DNA of 31,554 bases from Collinsella sp. (lineage in GTDB: Bacteria > Actinomycetota > Coriobacteriia > Coriobacteriales > Coriobacteriaceae), in the NCBI GenBank assembly GCA_018373675.1, contig JAHAGQ010000025.1, positions 1-31,554 of the forward strand, in the 5' to 3' direction. Under the pieces are notes generated by a model. That model ran no database searches and was not told the DNA's origin. It was given only the letters and a program-made list of their open reading frames with translations. Below, in pieces: positions 7,707 to 15,728 of this stretch. Numbering within the stretch: the stretch's first letter is position 1; the number at the start of each line of letters is the position of its first letter. The position numbers and the translations under genes are program-made.

Positions 7707-9659
7707 CTACAGGTTCTTGACACCCATCGCGCGCATGGCATTCAGGATGGCGATAATCGCCACGCCCACGTCGCCGAACACAGCAAGCCACATGTTGGCG
7801 ATGCCCAGTGCCGCAAGCACCAGAATCAGCAACTTAATGCCCAGCGCAAAGATGATGTTCTGCCAAACAATCGACATGGTCTTGCGCGCCACGCGGATCG
7901 CGCGGGAGATGTTGGACGGCTTGTCATCCATGAGCACGACGTCCGCCGCCTCAATTGCGGCGTCCGAGCCCATAGCGCCCATGGCGATGCCAACGTCTGC
8001 GCGGGTAAGCACGGGTGCGTCGTTGATACCGTCGCCTACAAAGGCGAGCTTGCCCTTGCCCGATTCTGCTGCAAGCAGCGCCTCGACACGCTCGACCTTA
8101 TCACCCGGTAACAGCTGCGCGTGGAACTCGTCGAGACCGAGTTGCTTGGCTACAGACGCCGCAACCTCCTCACGGTCGCCCGTGAGCATGACGGTGCGCT
8201 TGACGCCGGCGGCGTGCAGGTCGCGAATCGTTTGCTCGGCATCGGTCTTTATGGTGTCGGCAATTACGATGTGGCCGGCGTGCGTATCATCGACCAGCAC
8301 GTGGAGGATGGTGCCGACGATCTCGCAATTGGGCGCTTCGATACCGGCCACAGCAAGCATCTTGGCATTGCCGACGATGACGCGCTTGCCGTCGATAATC
8401 GCCGTCACGCCATGGCCCGCGTCATTGGTGGAGTCGCTTACGCGTTTGGGATCGAGCTCGCCCTGGAAGGCGGTGCGTACCGACTGCGCGATGGGATGGT
8501 CGGAGAATGACTCGGCAAGGGCCGCGACTTCGAGCAGCGACTGCTCGGTATAGTCTGCCTCGGGGTGTACCGCCACGACCGAAAACGTGCCGTTGGTGAG
8601 CGTGCCGGTCTTGTCAAAGACGACGGTGTCCACATCCGCGAGCGTCTCGAGGTAGTTAGAGCCCTTGATGAGGACGCCCAGCTTGGATGCGCCACCGATG
8701 CCGCCAAAAAAGCTGAGCGGCACGCTGATCACGAGCGCGCATGGGCAACTGACGACGAGGAAGGTCAGGCCGCGCAGGATCCAGTCGGACCAGGCGCCGG
8801 TGACCAAGCCACCGCCGAGCGCGAGTACCGCGGCCGCGCCGGTGACAGCGGGCGTGTAGACGCGGGCGAAGCGCGTGATGAAGTTCTCGGTGCGTGCCTT
8901 CTTCTCACTAGCGTTTTCTACGAGCTCCAGGACGCGCGCGACGGTGGACTCGCCAAAGGGCTTGGTGGTGCGCACGTGGAGGAGACCCGTCATGTTGATG
9001 CAGCCGCTGATGATATCGTCTCCAGTTTTGGCCGGGCGGGGGACCGACTCTCCGGTAAGGGCGGCGGTATCGAGCTGTGTCTCGCCCTCGACGATGACGC
9101 CGTCGATAGGCACGCGCTCACCGGGCTTGACCACGATCACGGTGCCGACGGCGATGTCATCGGGGAAGACCTGCTCGAGTGTGCCGTCGGGCTGCTCGAC
9201 GTTAGCGTAGTCGGGCGCGATGTCCATCATGGCACTGATCGACTTGCGGCTCTTGCCCACGGCGTACGCCTGAAACAGCTCGCCGACCTGGTAGAACAGC
9301 ATGACGGCGGCGCCTTCGGCCATGTGCGGGTCGGTATCGGGGAAGAGCACCATGGCAAACGCGCCGATGGTCGCGACGGCCATGAGGAAGCTCTCGTCGA
9401 AGGCCTTGCCGCGGCGGATGTTATTGAATGCCTTTTGCAGTACGTCGTAGCCGGCAATCAAAAACGGCACGAGGAACAGCACAAAGCTGGCGTAGATGTC
9501 GCCCGGGGTGCCGAATGCGGCGGTAAGGGTGCCGAACTCATCGAGGGCGTACACCACGGCAAAAATGCCCAGCGCTACCAGGATGCGGTTGCGCTTATGC
9601 TCGAGTGATTCTTTTTTCTTGCGCTTCTTCTTTTTCTTTTTGGGGTCGGCGGTGGCCAT
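7707..9659 (-). CDS. P1B-type heavy-metal ATPase (Zn/Cd/Pb exporter, ZntA/CadA-like)
   Basis: ATP-driven metal efflux pump of the plasma membrane, 650 aa. Visible motifs are TGES (202-205), the intramembrane CPC (305-307, within SCPCALVISVPLS), phosphorylation motif DKTGT (Asp349), the HP dipeptide in ESFSDHPIAQS, and GDGINDAP. The last membrane pair contains GIKLLI and FGDVGVA, the Lys and Asp typical of Zn/Cd P1B-2 pumps. The N-terminus has a very lysine-rich stretch (residues 7-16) but no CxxC metal-binding domain. That domain is supplied separately by the small gene upstream. ATG 9659 follows GGGAGGA; an open frame extends further upstream, but through the operator. It probably has its own promoter, controlled by the ArsR-type protein. 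Confidence 0.93.
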   Translation of the reverse strand: MATADPKKKKKKRKKKESLEHKRNRILVALGIFAVVYALDEFGTLTAAFGTPGDIYASFVLFLVPFLIAGYDVLQKAFNNIRRGKAFDESFLMAVATIGAFAMVLFPDTDPHMAEGAAVMLFYQVGELFQAYAVGKSRKSISAMMDIAPDYANVEQPDGTLEQVFPDDIAVGTVIVVKPGERVPIDGVIVEGETQLDTAALTGESVPRPAKTGDDIISGCINMTGLLHVRTTKPFGESTVARVLELVENASEKKARTENFITRFARVYTPAVTGAAAVLALGGGLVTGAWSDWILRGLTFLVVSCPCALVISVPLSFFGGIGGASKLGVLIKGSNYLETLADVDTVVFDKTGTLTNGTFSVVAVHPEADYTEQSLLEVAALAESFSDHPIAQSVRTAFQGELDPKRVSDSTNDAGHGVTAIIDGKRVIVGNAKMLAVAGIEAPNCEIVGTILHVLVDDTHAGHIVIADTIKTDAEQTIRDLHAAGVKRTVMLTGDREEVAASVAKQLGLDEFHAQLLPGDKVERVEALLAAESGKGKLAFVGDGINDAPVLTRADVGIAMGAMGSDAAIEAADVVLMDDKPSNISRAIRVARKTMSIVWQNIIFALGIKLLILVLAALGIANMWLAVFGDVGVAIIAILNAMRAMGVKNL

Positions 9660-9682
9660 GACTCGTATCCTCCCATTTGAAT

Positions 9683-9704
9683 GTATGAACATTCGCTCAT
9701 ATAA
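9683..9704. promoter_or_regulatory. SmtB/ArsR-type operator in front of the P-type ATPase
   Basis: The stretch GTATGAACATTCGCTCATAT (9683-9702) is almost identical to the site at 10422-10441 (ATATGAACATGCGCTCATAT). It matches the general form of SmtB/CadC-type sites, ATATGAA with a reverse partner. It ends about 24 nt upstream of the ATPase start, so a bound repressor would block transcription. Confidence 0.7.
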
Positions 9705-9712
9705 TTTCGCGA

Positions 9713-9740
9713 GCAAAGGCCGCAGCAAGCGCGGCCTTGC
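9713..9740 (-). terminator. hairpin downstream of the HMA gene
   Basis: GCAAAGGCCGC and GCGGCCTTGC form a 10-bp stem with one bulged A. It sits between the small HMA gene and the ATPase operator. There is no strong T-tract, so it may only attenuate read-through. Confidence 0.4.
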
Positions 9741-9759
9741 AGGTTGGCGTAAACCTGGG

Positions 9760-9978
9760 CTAGAGAATAATCTCGCAGTCCGGCTCGGCGTCGGCGGTGA
9801 ACTCCACAACGCGGTCGAGGACCTCGTCGAACTCGGCGTCATCGGCCTCGAGCGTCAACTTCTGGGTCATAAAGTTGACGGACACGGATTTGACGCCCTC
9901 GAGCTTGGCCAGCTCGTCCTGAAGCTCGCGCGCACAGTTGGCGCAGTCGATCTCATCGAGCTTAAACTGCTTTTTCAT
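9760..9978 (-). CDS. free-standing heavy-metal-associated (HMA) domain protein
   Basis: A 72-aa soluble ferredoxin-like metal carrier. The metal site is DCANCA, with Cys12 and Cys15, and the rest matches the HMA fold (KSVSVNFMTQKLTLEAD as beta strands 2-3). Asp and Asn around the cysteines (DCxNC) are typical of HMA domains fused to Zn/Cd ATPases rather than of copper chaperones. Because the adjacent ATPase lacks this domain, the two probably act as a split pump. AAAGGAACC precedes the start. It lies between the ArsR-type gene (63-nt gap) and the ATPase (100-nt gap). Confidence 0.88.
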   Translation of the reverse strand: MKKQFKLDEIDCANCARELQDELAKLEGVKSVSVNFMTQKLTLEADDAEFDEVLDRVVEFTADAEPDCEIIL

Positions 9979-10041
9979 GGTGGGTTCCTTTCCCTGTATT
10001 TGCGGCTTGGGTGCAGGCCGCGCTGGTACCGTGGTTGGCTG

Positions 10042-10407
10042 CTATTCGCAGATGTGGCTCATGCCCTGGTTGAGCATGGTGTAGACGTGGTCGTCGGCGA
10101 GCGAGTAGAGGATATTGCGCCCGTCGCGCCGGAATTTAACCAGGTGCGACTGCTTGAGTGTGCGCAGCTGGTGCGATACTGCCGACTGCGAGGTTTCGGT
10201 CGCTTCGGCGATGTCTGCCACGCAGAGCTCGCGGCCCATGAGGGCGTAAAGGATCTTGATACGCGTGGTGTCGCTGAAGACCTTGAACAGGTCGGCGAGG
10301 TCGTAGAGAAGTTCCTCGTCGGGAAGGTCCTCGGGCGAGCAGGTGGTGGGGATCGCGGGTTCGGTGGCCTCGATGTCGGGTTTCGTTTCATCAACGCGGA
10401 TGCTCAT
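10042..10407 (-). CDS. ArsR/SmtB-family zinc-type metal sensor repressor
   Basis: A 121-aa winged-helix repressor that releases DNA when metal binds. The DNA-binding helix is in SQSAVSHQLRTLKQ (about 73-86), followed by the wing RRDGRNILYSLAD. The alpha-5 metal site is complete: Asp105, His107, His118 and Glu121, the same spacing as SmtB Asp104, His106, His117 and Glu120. The alpha-3 ELCVAD segment retains only one Cys, unlike the CadC ELCVC motif, so a zinc sensor of the SmtB/CzrA type is favoured. It heads the cluster, with a double operator immediately upstream (10420-10477), which implies autoregulation. Confidence 0.92.
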   Translation of the reverse strand: MSIRVDETKPDIEATEPAIPTTCSPEDLPDEELLYDLADLFKVFSDTTRIKILYALMGRELCVADIAEATETSQSAVSHQLRTLKQSHLVKFRRDGRNILYSLADDHVYTMLNQGMSHICE

Positions 10408-10419
10408 TGCAATATCCTT

Positions 10420-10442
10420 TCATATGAACATGCGCTCATATA
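10420..10442. promoter_or_regulatory. SmtB/ArsR-type operator, proximal copy
   Basis: TCATATGAACATGCGCTCAT and the following ATAA form the proximal copy, 13 nt upstream of the sensor gene. It is the mirror image of the copy at 10455-10477, so the pair is also one large palindrome. Confidence 0.75.
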
Positions 10443-10454
10443 ATTTACTTTCGA

Positions 10455-10477
10455 TTATATGAGTGCATGTTCATATG
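10455..10477. promoter_or_regulatory. SmtB/ArsR-type operator, distal copy
   Basis: TTATATGAGTGCATGTTCAT followed by ATG at 10455-10477 is the inverted partner of 10421-10442. The 12-nt A/T-rich spacer between them probably contains part of the sensor promoter. Confidence 0.75.
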
Positions 10478-10563
10478 TCAATGACGTTCAGGTAATTCGT
10501 TGTACAAAATGATGGGGAATAGTGGACGAGATCCCGGACTGAGCGTTTTTTGATAGTCGATGC

Positions 10564-10817
10564 CAAGGTGGGTACCCTCGTGCCGTGCAAAAAATGGAGT
10601 ATTCTGCAACTATAGGGGTCCGCTAATTTATTGCAGGTCATATAATGCAGTTCAAGAGTTATCTTAGGGTGTTAATCCGATGAGTTCTTCCTCAAATGTT
10701 GCCTAACGCTCTCACGCAAGAGTGATTTCGCTTCACATTTGGATCCACTCGAGGGTGATAGACACCCGACCCTGCTGAATACTCGCAATTTTGCACGTCG
10801 CTAGGGTACCCACCTTG
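10564..10817. mobile_element. MITE-like element with 45-bp terminal inverted repeats
   Basis: The left end (10564-10608) and right end (10773-10817) are reverse complements at 37 of 45 positions. Both begin CAAGGTGGGTACCCT and share CGTGCAAAA and AGTATTC further in. The 164-bp interior has no gene. No convincing target-site duplication is visible. It fills most of the 349-bp gap between the sensor promoter and the split gene, stopping 9 nt from the latter's stop codon. A non-autonomous element or a structured intergenic repeat both fit. Confidence 0.65.
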
Positions 10818-10826
10818 TTAGCCGGC

Positions 10827-11405
10827 CTAGTCTCCGGCCCCGAAGACCCTGCCCTCGGGCGCGAGGCTGCTTGTTTGGGCAAATGATGGGCTGTCGGATT
10901 CGACAGTCTGCATGTCATCGATTGCCGGAACTTCATTAATTGTCGGGTCATCCAGCGTGATGCCTTCGAGCGTTGCTTTTTCGAGGTCGATTCGTTGACA
11001 CTCTTCGGAATCCTGGCGAAGCTGCTTCTGAATTCGCTTTTTCTCTTCTATAAACCTTCTGAGCACAAACTGTCTCAGGTCCTCTTGCATGATTTGAAAG
11101 TCTTTTGGCAGACGCGAGGGGCGTACGCCCTCTTTCCGCTGGATTGCTTCCATGACCCTAACAAAAGAGCTGGCATGCATAAAGGAATAACGGCTGACGG
11201 TGATGATTCCGTACCCCATGGACGCAAGTGCATTCTTGCGCTCCTCATCGATGGCGCGGTCTTCTTCCGCGTCATGATAAAAACCGTTGTATTCAATGTC
11301 TGTGCGAGATTTCTTTAAATACGCATCCATAAAGAACTTTTTGCGTCTCGTGAGATTCTTTGCGGCAGTGGTGACCTGCACCTCGTAATCGGTCTCAATT
11401 CCCTT
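10827..11405 (-). pseudogene. C-terminal half of a split nuclease-like chromosomal gene
   Basis: About 193 residues of native high-G+C coding sequence, from roughly GIETDYEVQV to the C-terminus. The part with RTDIEYNGFYH and RRKKFFMDAYLKK, then DEERKNALASMGYGIITVSR, resembles the restriction-endonuclease-like (DUF559/Vsr-type) ending of a protein family common in Coriobacteriia. A charged tail follows (EEKKRIQKQLRQDS). The open frame continues to 11606, but there it is antisense to the island's sigma-like gene, so those residues are spurious. The N-terminal half of the same gene lies at 17160-17783, and the island separates the two. No start codon of its own is evident, so it is presumably not expressed. 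Confidence 0.8.
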
Positions 11406-11411
11406 AATACC

Positions 11412-12110
11412 AAAGATGCGGTCAACCAGTTTTCCAAGAAGTATAACTGCGACCTTGCTCTTGCGGAAGAATATCTGAAAGTTGTCCGTGGAATCCGCAA
11501 CCAGCAGCCGTTCTATATAACGGACGAGGACGGCGAGGAAACAGGCGAGGATATAGCCCTTGACGATAGCTGGAACTATACCGACATCCTCTGGAACGGC
11601 ATACAAGCAGAAAAGGTACAGCGGGCATTTGAGAAGCTGAATTACCGGGAACAGACCTTGCTCGAAAAACGGTTAGCAATCTGTATGACCTGCGGGCGAG
11701 TTGGCTCATGGAAGAACCGCCCCACTTTTGAAGAATTGGCGATTATGTTTGAGGGCAGCACAGCCAGCGGTGCAGAGCGAGCCTACCGGAAAGCGGTGGA
11801 CAAACTGACAGAACTGCTGGTTGCCGAAGGTGCGCTCCATGCTGTCCGGCTGAAACAGAAAACCAAAACCAAACGCAAAAAGAAAATCGCCGCCGCAATC
11901 TACGAATATCAAGCAGACTGCGACGGCGAATGGGGCGAAATTTCAGTTGATTTTGAGAACGGCACAGCAGAGATTATCCGACTTGCTGATTGGGATACAA
12001 TTAAAACGAACTGGTTTGCCAAGGAGGCGATCCGGTATATTTTATCATTGTCGCCTGATGCTCTTACAAAATATATGCTCGTCCCCCTTGAGCCGCCACT
12101 TATATCTTGA
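11412..12110 (+). CDS. sigma-70-like regulator of Firmicutes mobile elements, 5'-truncated
   Basis: About 232 residues are readable from DAVNQFSKKYNCDLALAEEYL onward. The core ends with a helix-turn-helix-like region (LNYREQTLLEKRLAICMTCG, then FEELAIMFEGSTASGAERAY) and a conserved tail (YEYQADCDGEWGEISVDFENG). I recognise this pattern from small sigma-factor-like proteins carried on clostridial conjugative elements. No start codon with a ribosome binding site is present at the 5' end. The frame runs straight into the chromosomal junction, so at least the first residues are lost. It lies 77 nt before the ATPase gene. Role: presumably transcriptional control in the parent element. Confidence 0.7.
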   Translation, partial: KDAVNQFSKKYNCDLALAEEYLKVVRGIRNQQPFYITDEDGEETGEDIALDDSWNYTDILWNGIQAEKVQRAFEKLNYREQTLLEKRLAICMTCGRVGSWKNRPTFEELAIMFEGSTASGAERAYRKAVDKLTELLVAEGALHAVRLKQKTKTKRKKKIAAAIYEYQADCDGEWGEISVDFENGTAEIIRLADWDTIKTNWFAKEAIRYILSLSPDALTKYMLVPLEPPLIS

Positions 12111-12152
12111 ATCCTTACAACCACTGTAAGTGGTATTTGCTGTGTTCCCATG

Positions 12153-12176
12153 CTATCATTTTATTACAAATGATAG
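12153..12176 (+). promoter_or_regulatory. perfect palindrome overlapping the ribosome binding site of the ATPase gene
   Basis: CTATCATTT and AAATGATAG form a perfect 9-bp inverted repeat with a 6-nt spacer. Its right arm ends in the AGGAGG ribosome binding site at 12175-12180. As DNA it could be an operator for the linked response regulator; as RNA it could mask translation start. A second small palindrome, CCACTGTAAGTGG, lies at 12121-12133. Confidence 0.55.
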
Positions 12177-12187
12177 GAGGTATTCAC

Positions 12188-12955
12188 ATGAAACCCATTT
12201 TGAATATTGAAAATTTAACAAAAATCTATGGCAATGTGCCAAGTCAAACAAAGGCACTGAATGGGATCACCTTCCAGGTGATGCCGGGAGAGTTTCTCGG
12301 CATTATGGGAAGCAGCGGTTCCGGTAAATCCACACTGCTCAATTGTATTGCGACTGTGATTCAACCCACAGGTGGAAGCATTCAGGTGGAAGGCGATACT
12401 CTGCAATCCCTCAAGGGAAAGGCTCTTGCAGAGTACCGTGGCAAAAAAGTTGGTTATCTATTCCAGAACTTTGAATTGCTGGACAACCTGACTGGCAGGG
12501 AAAACATCCTGCTCCCGACTTCCTTGCATGGGGTATCCGAAGCAGAAAGCAGCCAGCGGCTGAAGCAGTTGGCTGACTATCTGGAAATCACTGATGTTCT
12601 GGATAAGTTTCCGTCCAAGATGTCCGGCGGCCAGCGTCAGCGTGTTGCGGCAGCAAGGGCTCTGATCTTACATCCCCAAATGATCCTTGCCGATGAACCG
12701 ACGGGTGCGCTGGATTCTAAGAACGCAAGAAGTCTTATGGAGAAGCTGTCCGGCCTGAATCGTGACGAACAAGCTACGATCCTGATGGTAACCCATGATT
12801 CCAATGCCGCCAGCTTTTGCAAGCGCATTCTGTTCATCCAGGACGGCGTGATCTTTCATGAGCTTCGGCGTGGAGACGAAAGCCAGCAGGAGTTCTACGG
12901 GCGCATCCTGAAGGTGATGGCGCAACTGGGAGGGGGCAGCGCAAATGTTCTCTAA
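12188..12955 (+). CDS. peptide-antibiotic ABC transporter ATPase (BceA-like)
   Basis: ATPase of a BceAB-type transporter, 255 aa. Such transporters free lipid II-cycle intermediates from bacitracin-like or other cell-wall-active peptides at the membrane. Walker A is GSSGSGKST, the signature is MSGGQRQRV, Walker B is MILADEPTGALDS, and the switch His lies in MVTHDSNAA. These are typical of the MacB/LolD/BceA branch. ATG 12188 has AGGAGG 7 nt upstream; an in-frame extension to 12107 has no ribosome binding site. It overlaps the permease by 11 nt. The exact drug cannot be inferred. Confidence 0.92.
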   Translation: MKPILNIENLTKIYGNVPSQTKALNGITFQVMPGEFLGIMGSSGSGKSTLLNCIATVIQPTGGSIQVEGDTLQSLKGKALAEYRGKKVGYLFQNFELLDNLTGRENILLPTSLHGVSEAESSQRLKQLADYLEITDVLDKFPSKMSGGQRQRVAAARALILHPQMILADEPTGALDSKNARSLMEKLSGLNRDEQATILMVTHDSNAASFCKRILFIQDGVIFHELRRGDESQQEFYGRILKVMAQLGGGSANVL

Positions 12956-15017
12956 TCTCATTCTTCGGAACAGCCACCGCAGCCGAAAGGAAAACGGTCT
13001 GTTTTTCAGCTCCCTGGTGATTTCTATTGTTGCCTTTTACATGATTCTTTCCATCTCCACTCAAGATGTGATGCTCTTTTTGCAGAAAATGGAGAGTGAC
13101 GCAGTTGACAAACTCCTGCTTCTGATTCCTGCGTTTTATGGGATGACCCTCGGTATTCTGTTCTTTTTGATCTATTTTGCCTGCAAGTATCAGTTCGAGC
13201 GCAGACGGCATGAGTTTGGTGTTTATCTAATGTTGGGGATGCGTAGAAGTAAACTGTTTGGTATGCTTCTGGCGGAAGATTTCCTGACCAGTATTCTTGC
13301 CATGCTCATAGGCTTACCTGTGGCTGTGGTGCTTTCAGAAATTGTCAGTCTTGTCACCGCCAAGCTGGTAGGCATGGGGATCATCGGTCATCAGTTTTCT
13401 TTATCCTGGTCTGCAATTGAATGGACGCTGGCAGGATTTCTGGCAATTAAGCTGACGGCACTTCTGATTTTGAGTGGACGAATCAGCCGCCAGGAGATCG
13501 GTACTTTGCTATCCCAGCCAACGAACCGCCCCAAAAAGCAAATGCCATCTGTTATCTATGGACTGGCTGCTATATGCGGAAGTGTGATGTTGGCAGTGGC
13601 TTACTACATGGCGATTCAGGGAATTGCATGGACAAAGGTAAGTATGATGGGACTGACTTTGCTGTTGGGCATAGTTGGTACGATGCTGCTTTTCTATGGG
13701 ATGCGTGCGCTGATTGCTTTGATTGTTAAGAAAGGAAAAGGAAATAAGCAGCTTCATGTATTTACCTTCCGGCAGATTCAGGAGAATGTTATTCATCAGT
13801 CAACCTCCATGGCCATCAGCTCCCTGCTGATTCTGGCGGCGCTGTGTTGTTTTGGTGCGGGCGTAGGAATTGCAGGAACGAATAGCCTGTCTTCTGGCCA
13901 TGTAATCGACTATACTTTTGAAGATCATACTGCAGAAGATTCATCGCAGGTTCTTCCGAATATAAAGGCAGCCCTGAAAGAAAACGGTTTGGAAAATCAA
14001 TTTTCAGAGCTTTTTGAAATGAGGGTTGGGCGTATTCGCACCACAGAAGATTATGATAATGCCTACAGCATGGACGCTGTTATGGACTCTCTTCGGAGCC
14101 TGCCCCAGTCGGAAGACCGGGATGTCCTTCTGAACAATCTTGGTTATGCCACATACCCATATTTGATTTGTTTATCGGACTATAATCGTTTGTTGGAATT
14201 GTCCGGCAAACCGGCTCTCCAATTAGGCGAAAAGGAGGCCGCTGTCTATATTGATACAGAGTTTACTACGGTAAGTCGTACCGCAATGCTGAACCAAGTA
14301 TTGGCCGGACAGCCCAAGGTGGAACTGGATGGTAGTCCGATTCATCTTACAGGAGAGGTTCAGTCTGTGAATTTGGGCACGGACCGTTCTATAACCTTGT
14401 CCTTTGCATTGATTCTTCCGGATGAAGCATTCCTATATTATAGCCAGGGAATGTATGATACCTATGTCAATGCGGTGCTCAGTGAGCAGGCTCTGGATGG
14501 AAATAGCCTTATGACTGCATATTTGGATTTGAACGAGAAGCTGGACGAAACTGGCATTGAATATGAAAGCTATCTTCAGAATATAGGTCGTCAGCTTTTC
14601 TACACCATAGCATCCAGTTATATTACCCTCTATCTTGCGATTGTTTTCCTGGTAGTTGCCAACACCATCGTGGGTGTTCAGTTCCTGATGAGTCAGCAGA
14701 AAACCGGGCGCAGATACCAGACCCTGATCCGCCTGGGAGCTACTTACGAAACCCTTTGCCAGTCTGCTGGAAAGCAAATTACCTGGTTTATGGGACTTCC
14801 TGTATTGGTTGCGGCTGTCAGCAGTCTGTTTGGAGTCAGGGCGTTATTTACAGGGATACTCTCGTCCCGAACCCGTGGGACAGTGTCTGAAATGCTGCTT
14901 GTATCTGCTGCTATGATTTTACTACTTTGCGTGATAGAATATATTTATATGAGAGTGGTCAAGCGCTCCAGTGATCGGTATTTGCTGACACTGATGCAGC
15001 CGCAGAGAGAAGAATAA
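12945..15017 (+). CDS. FtsX-family peptide-antibiotic ABC permease (BceB-like)
   Basis: A permease of 690 aa with about ten membrane helices, at roughly 20-40, 57-80, 107-130, 155-175, 200-220, 228-250 and 285-305, then after residue 555 three more. The large extracellular domain between helices 7 and 8 (about 310-555) is the hallmark of BceB/VraE permeases and provides substrate and signalling specificity. Motif RRHEFGVYLMLGMRRSKL follows helix 2, as in the FtsX domain. The length matches the family. The start overlaps the ATPase end. It probably forms a flux-sensing complex with the histidine kinase two genes downstream. Confidence 0.92.
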   Translation: MFSNLILRNSHRSRKENGLFFSSLVISIVAFYMILSISTQDVMLFLQKMESDAVDKLLLLIPAFYGMTLGILFFLIYFACKYQFERRRHEFGVYLMLGMRRSKLFGMLLAEDFLTSILAMLIGLPVAVVLSEIVSLVTAKLVGMGIIGHQFSLSWSAIEWTLAGFLAIKLTALLILSGRISRQEIGTLLSQPTNRPKKQMPSVIYGLAAICGSVMLAVAYYMAIQGIAWTKVSMMGLTLLLGIVGTMLLFYGMRALIALIVKKGKGNKQLHVFTFRQIQENVIHQSTSMAISSLLILAALCCFGAGVGIAGTNSLSSGHVIDYTFEDHTAEDSSQVLPNIKAALKENGLENQFSELFEMRVGRIRTTEDYDNAYSMDAVMDSLRSLPQSEDRDVLLNNLGYATYPYLICLSDYNRLLELSGKPALQLGEKEAAVYIDTEFTTVSRTAMLNQVLAGQPKVELDGSPIHLTGEVQSVNLGTDRSITLSFALILPDEAFLYYSQGMYDTYVNAVLSEQALDGNSLMTAYLDLNEKLDETGIEYESYLQNIGRQLFYTIASSYITLYLAIVFLVVANTIVGVQFLMSQQKTGRRYQTLIRLGATYETLCQSAGKQITWFMGLPVLVAAVSSLFGVRALFTGILSSRTRGTVSEMLLVSAAMILLLCVIEYIYMRVVKRSSDRYLLTLMQPQREE

Positions 15018-15036
15018 TTTGGAAGGAGGTGCTGTC

Positions 15037-15714
15037 ATGAAAAGAATTGCTGTTGTGGAAGATGAAGTCTATATGCGGGAAGAACTCTGCGATATGCTCC
15101 AAAAGGACGGCTATCTTGTGGAGGCAATTACCGAGTTTGAAGATGCCGCTCGGCTCTTGGCAGCCCTCCGCCCTGACCTTGTGATCTTAGACCTGAACTT
15201 GCCGGAGATCAGTGGCTTTCAAATCTGCCAGGAGCTAAAGAATAAAACTGCTATCCCCGTCCTGGTGCTGACTTCCAGAGATCAGGTAAAGGATGAACTG
15301 CAAGCGTTCCAGTTGGGTGCCGATGAATATTTGACGAAGCCGTGCAGAAAAGATCGACTTCTTGCCAGGGTATCCAATATTCTCAAAAGGTATGAAGGCC
15401 GTACCAATCTCATAGAGGGACCAGATTTCCTGTTAGACCAGCAGACCTACACGCTTTATATTCATAATACCTCTGTGGTGCTTCCAAAAAATCAGGGAAA
15501 ACTGTTGGTCGCTCTTTTGTCCGGCGGCGATGCTCTGGTCACGACGGAGCAGCTTTGCATGGCACTATGGGGAACCACGGAATACATAGATGAAAATGCC
15601 TTGCAGGTTAACCTAACCCGGCTGAAAAAAACGATGTCCGCCCTTGAAATGAAGCAGCGAATCGTTGCAGTTCGAGGAATGGGCTACCGTTTGGAAGCGG
15701 AGGTGTCTCTATGA
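15037..15714 (+). CDS. OmpR-family response regulator (BceR-like)
   Basis: A response regulator of 225 aa. The receiver domain has acidic pair Glu9/Asp10, phosphoacceptor Asp52 (LVILDLNLPE), Thr79 and Lys101 (YLTKPCRKD). The C-terminal winged helix (about 128-223) ends with NLTRLKKTMSAL and VRGMGYRLEAE, typical of OmpR-type DNA binding. ATG 15037 is chosen because GGAAGGAGGT sits 6 nt before it. It presumably activates the transporter genes upstream. Its stop overlaps an ATG at 15711 that looks like the original start of the kinase. Confidence 0.93.
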   Translation: MKRIAVVEDEVYMREELCDMLQKDGYLVEAITEFEDAARLLAALRPDLVILDLNLPEISGFQICQELKNKTAIPVLVLTSRDQVKDELQAFQLGADEYLTKPCRKDRLLARVSNILKRYEGRTNLIEGPDFLLDQQTYTLYIHNTSVVLPKNQGKLLVALLSGGDALVTTEQLCMALWGTTEYIDENALQVNLTRLKKTMSALEMKQRIVAVRGMGYRLEAEVSL

Positions 15715-15725
15715 AGCAGCTTTGA
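15711..15725 (+). other. aborted natural start of the histidine kinase gene
   Basis: ATGAAGCAGCTTTGA overlaps the response-regulator stop (ATGA), is preceded by GGAGGTG, and is in frame with the kinase start at 15729. After four codons it hits TGA at 15723-15725. A single CGA-to-TGA change would explain it, since the frame otherwise continues straight into the kinase. Confidence 0.7.
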
Positions 15726-15728
15726 CAC

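Noticed and set aside
9660..9842. Upstream in-frame extension of the P-type ATPase
   Set aside because: It crosses the operator and the end of the HMA gene; ATG 9659 has a good ribosome binding site.
11406..11606. N-terminal ~67 residues of the open frame ending at 10827
   Set aside because: They are antisense to the island's sigma-like coding sequence and arise only from the chance fusion at the island junction.
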